DNA of 7,151 bases, taken from an uncultured Prevotellaceae bacterium (lineage in GTDB: Bacteria; Bacteroidota; Bacteroidia; Bacteroidales; Bacteroidaceae). The stretch is taken from contig CALELI010000127.1 in the NCBI GenBank assembly GCA_937902455.1, positions 1-7,151 of the forward strand. Reading direction: 5' to 3'. A program made the position numbers and the translations under genes. The notes beneath the pieces are model-generated. The model made no database searches, was not told where the DNA came from, and worked only from the letters and a program-made list of their open reading frames with translations. Positions 1-4,032 of the stretch are shown piece by piece; positions within the stretch are counted from its first letter, which is position 1, and each line of letters opens with the position of its first letter.

Positions 1-47
1 AGGCTATTTGTTTTAACCTCATTTCGTTTGCGGTTGGCCGCAATGGG

Positions 48-135
48 GACTCAGTAACATTTCAGGCGAGGTTCTGTAATAGTTTCGGACAGGCTCGGTA
101 ATGGTCCGTCTACGGCTTTGCAATGAATTCTGCCT
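48..135. repeat. Degenerate 22-bp phased tandem repeat upstream of ridA
   Basis: A core resembling GGYTCNGTAATR recurs at 48, 70, 92 and 114, exactly 22 bp apart each time. The cores read GACTCAGTAACA, GGTTCTGTAATA, GGCTCGGTAATG and GGCTTTGCAATG. A fifth, weaker copy (GGCCTGGTGAT) begins at 136. The second halves of the units are poorly conserved, though some also resemble the core, which hints at an underlying 11-bp period. Because 22 is not a multiple of 3, this is not a repeat within a reading frame. Positions 1-160 contain no convincing gene: the longest reading stretch open from the left edge stops at 101 and has no recognisable sequence. The repeat could be a decayed minisatellite or a set of protein sites on one helix face. 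The alignment was made by eye, so the call is tentative. Confidence 0.4.
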
Positions 136-163
136 GGCCTGGTGATAATTAAGGTAATTTCTG

Positions 164-194
164 ATTGATGAACAAGTTTTTTTTCATATCTTTG
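164..194 (+). promoter_or_regulatory. Bacteroidota-type promoter for ridA
   Basis: TATCTTTG at 187-194 is an exact match to the Bacteroidota -7 element TAnnTTTG. ATTG at 164-167 serves as a -33 element (consensus TTTG) with a 19-bp spacer, which is a normal distance for this class. Transcription would start near 200 and leave a leader of roughly 50 nt. The leader is AT-rich and has no Shine-Dalgarno sequence before the ATG, as is common in this phylum. The match is seen directly; promoter activity is inferred. Confidence 0.75.
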
Positions 195-249
195 TATGTC
201 GTAATCAGACAGGATTAATAGTAGGCTTATAGGTCAAAAAATAATAGTA

Positions 250-624
250 ATGAAAAAAGTTATCAGCACACCAAAGGCTCCGGCAGCAATCGGACCTTAT
301 TCACAGGCCGTTGAACTCAACGGAACATTGTTTGTCTCCGGTCAGCTTCCGGTAAATCCGGCAGATGGTACGATGCCGGAAAGTATAGAAGAGCAGACAC
401 ATCAGTCGCTCAGGAATATCGGGGCAATCCTCGAAGAGGCCGGTATGGCTTTCTCCGATGTGGTGAAGACCACCGTCCTCCTTGCCGACATCAACGACTT
501 CGCAAGGATGAATGCCGTCTATGCCGAGTACTTCACCGACCTGAAACCAGCCCGTGCCTGTTTCCAGGTTGCTGCCCTTCCGAAAGCCGCAAAGATAGAG
601 ATAGAGGCAGTGGCCGGCAAGTGA
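250..624 (+). CDS. ridA: RidA family enamine/imine deaminase (YjgF/YER057c/UK114)
   Basis: RidA proteins hydrolyse the reactive 2-aminoacrylate and related enamine/imine intermediates released by PLP-dependent dehydratases such as threonine/serine dehydratase. This yields 2-ketoacids and ammonia and protects PLP enzymes in the cytoplasm. The 124-residue length is typical, and one chorismate-mutase-like domain fills the protein; the family forms trimers. Family hallmarks are visible: IGPYSQA with Tyr17, the LFVSGQLP strand around residues 27-34, and PARACFQVAALP with Arg102, the equivalent of the substrate-carboxylate-binding arginine (Arg105 in E. coli RidA). KIEIEA at 115-120 includes Glu117, the probable equivalent of E. 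coli Glu120. These residues suggest an active deaminase of the RidA subfamily rather than an Rid paralogue lacking the arginine. The start is fixed by the MKKVISTPKAPAAIGPYSQA beginning and by the promoter about 55 bp upstream. It is transcribed alone and converges on the rhomboid gene. Confidence 0.95.
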   Translation: MKKVISTPKAPAAIGPYSQAVELNGTLFVSGQLPVNPADGTMPESIEEQTHQSLRNIGAILEEAGMAFSDVVKTTVLLADINDFARMNAVYAEYFTDLKPARACFQVAALPKAAKIEIEAVAGK

Positions 625-654
625 TAGAGAGCTTCCCCTTTCTGCTTCCGCAGG

Positions 655-1476
655 TCATTTCTTGCTGGCGTCGAAGAGGGTCTGTTTTTCCTGTGGGGTG
701 AGGTTTTCGTATCCGCTCTGGCGGACCTTGTCGAGGATACGGTCGATTTCTGCACTGTCAGCGGATGATGAGGCAGTGGGTGTGGAAGGGGTCTTCCCGT
801 TCCGGTCGTAATTGCCGTAGTTGATGGTGTAGCCGTACTTGCCGGCGGAGGTGTCTGCCTTGTTGTACGTCACCTTCATCTTGTGCACGCCATTGATGGT
901 GCGCATCTGCCTCTTCCAGTAGATGAACATGAGTGCTCCGAAGAGCATTCCCCCGAGATGGGCGAAATGGGCTACGGTGTCGACGGCAGCGAAGCCTTCG
1001 AAGAGTTCAATGGCAATGAAGATGATGACGAAGTACTTTGCCTTGATAGGGAACGGGATGGGGAACACGAACATCCGTTCGTCAGGGAATGTCATTCCGA
1101 AGGCGAAGAGGATGCCGTAGATTGCTCCGCTGGCTCCTACGGTGAAGTCGTAGGGGCTGATGAGGCCTATGAACTGGCATGCTTCCTGGGTGACGGCAGC
1201 GCCGATTCCGCAGATGAAATAATATATGAGAAACCGCCGAGGGCCCCATGCGGTCTCAAGGAACCGTCCGAACATCCAGAGTGCAAACATATTGAAGGCA
1301 ATGTGCCAGAAACCTCCGTGCATGAACATGTAGGTGACGGGCTGGAACCAGTGGAAATAGGGTGACTGGAAATAGGACAGTGCAAGCAGGGGAGTGAGGT
1401 GGAACACCTGGTCAATCAGATACACTATCACATTTGCTATCAGGAGTATGTTTACTATGGATGTCTTGCGAGGCAT
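655..1476 (-). CDS. Rhomboid family intramembrane serine protease with C-terminal cytoplasmic extension
   Basis: Rhomboids cleave transmembrane substrates inside the lipid bilayer with a Ser-His dyad. The catalytic pieces are all present: GASG at 114-117 gives nucleophile Ser116, and AHFAHLGG at 169-176 gives His173. HGGFWHIAFN at 53-62 supplies His53, His58 and Asn62, the conserved L1/TM2 residues that include the oxyanion-hole pair. Hydrophobic segments lie at about 7-25, 45-70, 82-104, 112-130, 146-162 and 168-187, the six-helix bacterial core. From about 188 the protein is hydrophilic. It has a Ser/Thr/Pro/Ala-rich linker (229-241) and then a small conserved-looking tail at 242-273 (EIDRILDKVRQSGYENLTPQEK). 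I recall this tail from other Bacteroidota rhomboids, where it is classed as a domain of unknown function (probably DUF6576). No Shine-Dalgarno sequence precedes the ATG. It is the last gene of the probable minus-strand operon, 82 bp after the exonuclease gene. The natural substrate is unknown. Confidence 0.93.
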   Translation of the reverse strand: MPRKTSIVNILLIANVIVYLIDQVFHLTPLLALSYFQSPYFHWFQPVTYMFMHGGFWHIAFNMFALWMFGRFLETAWGPRRFLIYYFICGIGAAVTQEACQFIGLISPYDFTVGASGAIYGILFAFGMTFPDERMFVFPIPFPIKAKYFVIIFIAIELFEGFAAVDTVAHFAHLGGMLFGALMFIYWKRQMRTINGVHKMKVTYNKADTSAGKYGYTINYGNYDRNGKTPSTPTASSSADSAEIDRILDKVRQSGYENLTPQEKQTLFDASKK

Positions 1477-1493
1477 GATTGGTTTAGTTATCA

Positions 1494-1550
1494 GTTAACA
1501 GTTAACAGTTAACAATGAATTATAGTTAACAATGAATTATAAGTTAACAA
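1494..1550. repeat. GTTAACA heptamer and 17-bp tandem repeat array
   Basis: Three exact GTTAACA heptamers stand in tandem at 1494-1514. The third also begins an exact 17-bp unit, GTTAACAATGAATTATA, present at 1508-1524 and again at 1525-1541. A partial third copy, GTTAACAA, follows at 1543-1550. The palindrome GTTAAC therefore occurs five times in 57 bp. The array fills most of the 82-bp gap between the exonuclease stop and the rhomboid start. It ends 17 bp upstream of the rhomboid ATG, so it would be transcribed into the rhomboid leader. No promoter motif was found in the gap. Confidence 0.9.
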
Positions 1551-1556
1551 TTCTCA

Positions 1557-1577
1557 GGCTAATGGCTAATGGCCAAC
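1557..1577 (-). repeat. ATTAGCC-type heptamer array overlapping the 3' end of the exonuclease gene
   Basis: Read on the minus strand, this is three tandem heptamers: GTTGGCC, ATTAGCC, ATTAGCC. They encode the last residues after the conserved HCPVE motif of the exonuclease (Leu-Ala-Ile-Ser-His) and include its TAG stop codon at 1559-1561. The same heptamer types occur at 3850-3880 in the opposite orientation. Confidence 0.85.
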
Positions 1578-2314
1578 TCTACTGGACAGTGGTCGGAACC
1601 GAATATATCGCTGTGGATGGATGCTGACTCTATCTGCTGCTGCAGACGGTTGGAGCAGAGGAAATAGTCGATACGCCAGCCTGCGTTGTTCTCGCGGGCA
1701 TGGAAACGGTATGACCACCAGGAGTATCTGTCTTTCTCGTCGGGATGGAGGAAACGGAAGGTGTCGGTGAATCCTGCATCGAGGAGGAGTGTGAATTTCT
1801 CCCTCTCCTGGTCGGTGAATCCTGGGTTGTGGTGGTTGGATGATGGATTCTTGATGTCTATCTCGTTGTGTGCCACGTTCATGTCGCCACAGACAATGAC
1901 GGGTTTCACGGCATCGAGCCGGACGAGATAGGCACGGAAGGTGTCGTCCCATACCATTCTGTAGTCAAGACGGCGAAGTCCGTCCTGGGAATTGGGGGTG
2001 TAGACGGTGACGAGGTAGAAGTCTTTCATCTCGAGGGTGATGACACGGCCTTCGTTGTCGCCTTCCATCCCGGGCAGGCCGTAGGTCACATTGAGTGGCT
2101 GATGGCGGGTGAAGATGGCTGTACCGCTGTAGCCCTTCTTCTCTGCGTAGTTCCAGAAGGACTGATAGCCGAGAAAGGCAAGGTCGAGCTGACCTGCCTG
2201 CATCTTCGTCTCCTGCAGGCAGAAGAAGTCGGCATCAAGCTGGGTAAAGGCTTCGTCGAAGCCTTTACCACAACATGCCCGTATGCCGTTTACATTCCAG
2301 GAAATGAATTTCAT
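1559..2314 (-). CDS. xth: Exodeoxyribonuclease III / AP endonuclease (ExoIII, APE1-like)
   Basis: This Mg2+-dependent enzyme of the exonuclease-endonuclease-phosphatase fold cuts DNA 5' to abasic sites in base excision repair and usually also has 3'-5' exonuclease and 3'-repair activity. The 251-residue length is normal. Active-site motifs appear in order: WNVNG (6-10, Asn7), LQETK (33-37, metal ligand Glu35), YTPNSQDGLRRLDYR (105-119, Tyr105), GDMNVAH (143-149, Asp144 and Asn146), SWWSYR (198-203), GWRIDY (212-217, Asp216) and GSDHCPV (239-245, Asp241 and His242). The YTPNS...RLDYR block resembles the ExoA/APE1 branch more than E. coli XthA. The start at MKFISWNVNG is fixed by the family N-terminus. 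It begins one base after the CoA-transferase stop, so translational coupling is likely. Its last four residues and stop codon come from a heptamer repeat array, so the extreme C-terminus is probably not functionally constrained. Confidence 0.95.
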   Translation of the reverse strand: MKFISWNVNGIRACCGKGFDEAFTQLDADFFCLQETKMQAGQLDLAFLGYQSFWNYAEKKGYSGTAIFTRHQPLNVTYGLPGMEGDNEGRVITLEMKDFYLVTVYTPNSQDGLRRLDYRMVWDDTFRAYLVRLDAVKPVIVCGDMNVAHNEIDIKNPSSNHHNPGFTDQEREKFTLLLDAGFTDTFRFLHPDEKDRYSWWSYRFHARENNAGWRIDYFLCSNRLQQQIESASIHSDIFGSDHCPVELAISH

Positions 2315-2315
2315 A

Positions 2316-3815
2316 TCACTTTACGTATGCTGCCCAGTCGGTCTTGTGCATGTCGCCTTCGCGGAGGAAGGTGTCGTGCATGGCGAGTGCTGCTGAGAGT
2401 TTGTGGCAGCTCTGACCCTTGTCGGCAATCTTGAGGTAATCCCAGAGCATCTGACGGTAGTCGGGATGTGCACAGTTCTCGATGATGGCCTTTGCACGCT
2501 CGATTGGGCTCTTGCCACGAAGGTCGGCAACACCCTGTTCCGTGACGATGATGTTGACATCGTGCTCTGTATGGTCGATATGTGAGCAGAACGGTACGAT
2601 TGAGGAAATCATGCCACCCTTTGCTACTGAAGGACAGGTGAAGATGGACAGGAATGCGTTGCGTTCGAAGTCGCCTGAACCACCGATGCCGTTCATCATC
2701 TTTGTGCCGCAGATCTGAGTTGAGTTAGCATGTCCGTAGAGGTCGACTTCGATGGCTGTGTTAATGGCGATAAGTCCGAGACGACGGATTACTTCTGCGT
2801 TGTTGGATATCTCTGACTGACGGAGAACCAGCCTGTCCTTGAAGAAGTCGATATTGTCGTAGATGCTCAGGAGCTTGTCGTTTGTGACAGTGAGTGAACA
2901 GGTTGATGCACACTTCACCTTCTCCTGGAACATAAGGTCGACGATTGCGTTCTGGAGCACTTCCGTGTAGATTTCCATCTTTGGCATCTCCGGATTGCTT
3001 CCGAGTGCGAAGAGGATTGCATTGGCTGTCGTGCCTACTCCACTCTGGAACGGAAGGAATGTAGGAGGGATGATGCCGCGCTTCTTCTCGTTCATGAGGA
3101 ATTCTGCCACGTTCTCACCAATCTTGTCGGTGATAGGGTCTGCATCCTTGAAGGAACGGGCTTCATCAGGAATGTTGCACTCTACGACTCCGATGATCTT
3201 CTTAGGGTCGATCTGGAGATATGGAGTACCGATCCTGTCGGTGACCTTCTCGATTGGAATTGGCTTGCGGTAAGGAGGGTCCAATGGCTCGTAGACATCG
3301 TGAATTCCCTTTGAGTTAGGGGAATGGAATGCGTTGAGCTCAAGGATGACACCTTTCTTTGCCAGACGTGCAATGGTTGGAGAGATACCTCCTGCTGCCG
3401 TGAGATAGACCTTGCCGTCATCTTCGATTGCACAGACTTCGATGATTGCATAGTCTACATCACCGAGGAAACCGTAACGAAGATCCTGAGCCATCATACC
3501 GAGGTGAATGTCGTTGTAGGCAATCTCACCTGCATTAACATGCTTGCGGAAATCAGGGTTAGTGGTGTAAGGGGCACGATACTTGATGGCATGCTCGTTG
3601 GAGAGCACTCCGTCAGTTGACTGTCCGGTACTTGCACCTGTAAAGATACCTACCTTGAATTCACGACCAGCTTCATGCTCTGCATGAGCTTTCTTTGCCA
3701 ATTCAGCAGTAACGGCCTTTGCCGTACCTGCTGGAGTGAAACCACTGAGACCGATATTGTCTCCGTTGTTGATCATTGCTGCAGCTTCTGCAGCCGTAAT
3801 TCTTGTAAAAGACAT
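2316..3815 (-). CDS. Acetyl-CoA hydrolase/transferase family protein (probable succinyl-CoA:acetate or propionyl-CoA:succinate CoA-transferase)
   Basis: Enzymes of this family (Cat1, AarC, ScpC type) move coenzyme A between carboxylates through a glutamyl-CoA intermediate. Typical pairs are succinyl-CoA with acetate, or propionyl-CoA with succinate. The 499-residue length matches the family. Visible landmarks are the N-terminal IGLSGFTPAG (21-30), the glycine loop QSGVGTTANA (257-266) near the CoA site, YTEVLQ (283-288) with the likely catalytic Glu285 (counterpart of AarC Glu294), GIGGSGDFERNA (376-387) and TEQGVADLRGKSP (425-437). The intact glutamate favours a transferase, but hydrolase activity and substrate choice cannot be read from sequence. 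In Bacteroidota such an enzyme would fit acetate, succinate and propionate fermentation. It is the first gene of the probable operon, with a promoter about 130-160 bp upstream and a leader holding a heptamer array. The MSFTRITAAEAA start is consistent with homologues. Confidence 0.93.
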   Translation of the reverse strand: MSFTRITAAEAAAMINNGDNIGLSGFTPAGTAKAVTAELAKKAHAEHEAGREFKVGIFTGASTGQSTDGVLSNEHAIKYRAPYTTNPDFRKHVNAGEIAYNDIHLGMMAQDLRYGFLGDVDYAIIEVCAIEDDGKVYLTAAGGISPTIARLAKKGVILELNAFHSPNSKGIHDVYEPLDPPYRKPIPIEKVTDRIGTPYLQIDPKKIIGVVECNIPDEARSFKDADPITDKIGENVAEFLMNEKKRGIIPPTFLPFQSGVGTTANAILFALGSNPEMPKMEIYTEVLQNAIVDLMFQEKVKCASTCSLTVTNDKLLSIYDNIDFFKDRLVLRQSEISNNAEVIRRLGLIAINTAIEVDLYGHANSTQICGTKMMNGIGGSGDFERNAFLSIFTCPSVAKGGMISSIVPFCSHIDHTEHDVNIIVTEQGVADLRGKSPIERAKAIIENCAHPDYRQMLWDYLKIADKGQSCHKLSAALAMHDTFLREGDMHKTDWAAYVK

Positions 3816-3849
3816 AGTTTTATTTATGATTTAACCTATAACCTTTATT

Positions 3850-3880
3850 GCCATTAGCCATTGGCCATTAGCCGTTGGCC
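3850..3880 (+). repeat. ATTAGCC-type heptamer array in the CoA-transferase leader
   Basis: On the plus strand the sequence is four tandem heptamers plus three bases: GCCATTA, GCCATTG, GCCATTA, GCCGTTG, then GCC. Equivalently, it is a run of the ATTAGCC, ATTGGCC and GTTGGCC types. It lies 35 bp upstream of the CoA-transferase ATG and downstream of its promoter, so it is inside the 5' leader, where GGCCA (3863-3867) and TGGCC (3876-3880) could pair in a 5-bp stem with an 8-nt loop. The same heptamers recur at 1557-1577 on the other strand. Confidence 0.85.
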
Positions 3881-3941
3881 TTTCTTTAATCACTAATCGC
3901 GCATCACTCTGGCTCTGCCAGTAGCATTATATTCCAAAATG

Positions 3942-3973
3942 CAAAGTTAGTAAATCCGTTTGAATTGACCAAA
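3942..3973 (-). promoter_or_regulatory. Bacteroidota-type promoter for the CoA-transferase / exonuclease / rhomboid operon
   Basis: On the minus strand, TTTG at 3973-3970 (-33) and TAACTTTG at 3949-3942 (an exact TAnnTTTG -7 element) are separated by 20 bp. Transcription would begin near 3935, leaving a leader of about 120 nt before the CoA-transferase ATG at 3815. That leader carries, close to its 5' end, a small hairpin (CTGGC at 3909-3913 with GCCAG at 3917-3921, 3-nt loop), followed by the heptamer array. The rest of the 217-bp gap (3816-4032) is AT-rich and shows no gene. No strong intrinsic terminator for porW was seen in it. Confidence 0.75.
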
Positions 3974-4032
3974 TTTTTAATTTTTCAGCCAATGTATTTG
4001 AATGTTCCCGAACAATCTTCTTGTGGTTTATC

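Noticed and set aside
1..22. Possible minus-strand ATG at 22 reading out of the window (MRLKQIA)
   Set aside because: Only seven codons are visible, and no TAnnTTTG promoter was found for it; cannot be supported.
33..39. Single GTTGGCC heptamer near the left edge as another copy of the repeat family
   Set aside because: A single 7-bp match with no tandem neighbour is expected by chance.
1..101. Plus-strand reading stretch open from the left edge and stopping at 101
   Set aside because: About 32 codons with no recognisable protein sequence, overlapping the 22-bp repeat; too little to call a partial gene.
86..108. CGGAC...GTCCG inverted repeat as a terminator or small RNA
   Set aside because: Only a 5-bp stem with a 13-nt loop and no T-run; more easily explained by the 22-bp repeat pattern.
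883..1365. 160-residue plus-strand reading frame, very acidic, opposite the rhomboid gene
   Set aside because: It is the antisense shadow of a clear rhomboid gene; it has no recognisable domain and no promoter, and its composition mirrors the opposite strand.
1494..1550. CRISPR or insertion-sequence interpretation of the intergenic repeats
   Set aside because: Units are 7 and 17 bp with no spacers, no cas or transposase gene, and no terminal inverted repeats with target duplication.
1868..2434. 188-residue plus-strand reading frame opposite the exonuclease gene
   Set aside because: It is antisense to conserved ExoIII motifs and runs across the exonuclease/CoA-transferase junction; no independent coding evidence.
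4001..4020. TGTTC/GAACA dyad downstream of porW as a terminator
   Set aside because: A 5-bp stem with a 2-nt loop cannot form well, and no T-run follows on the minus strand.
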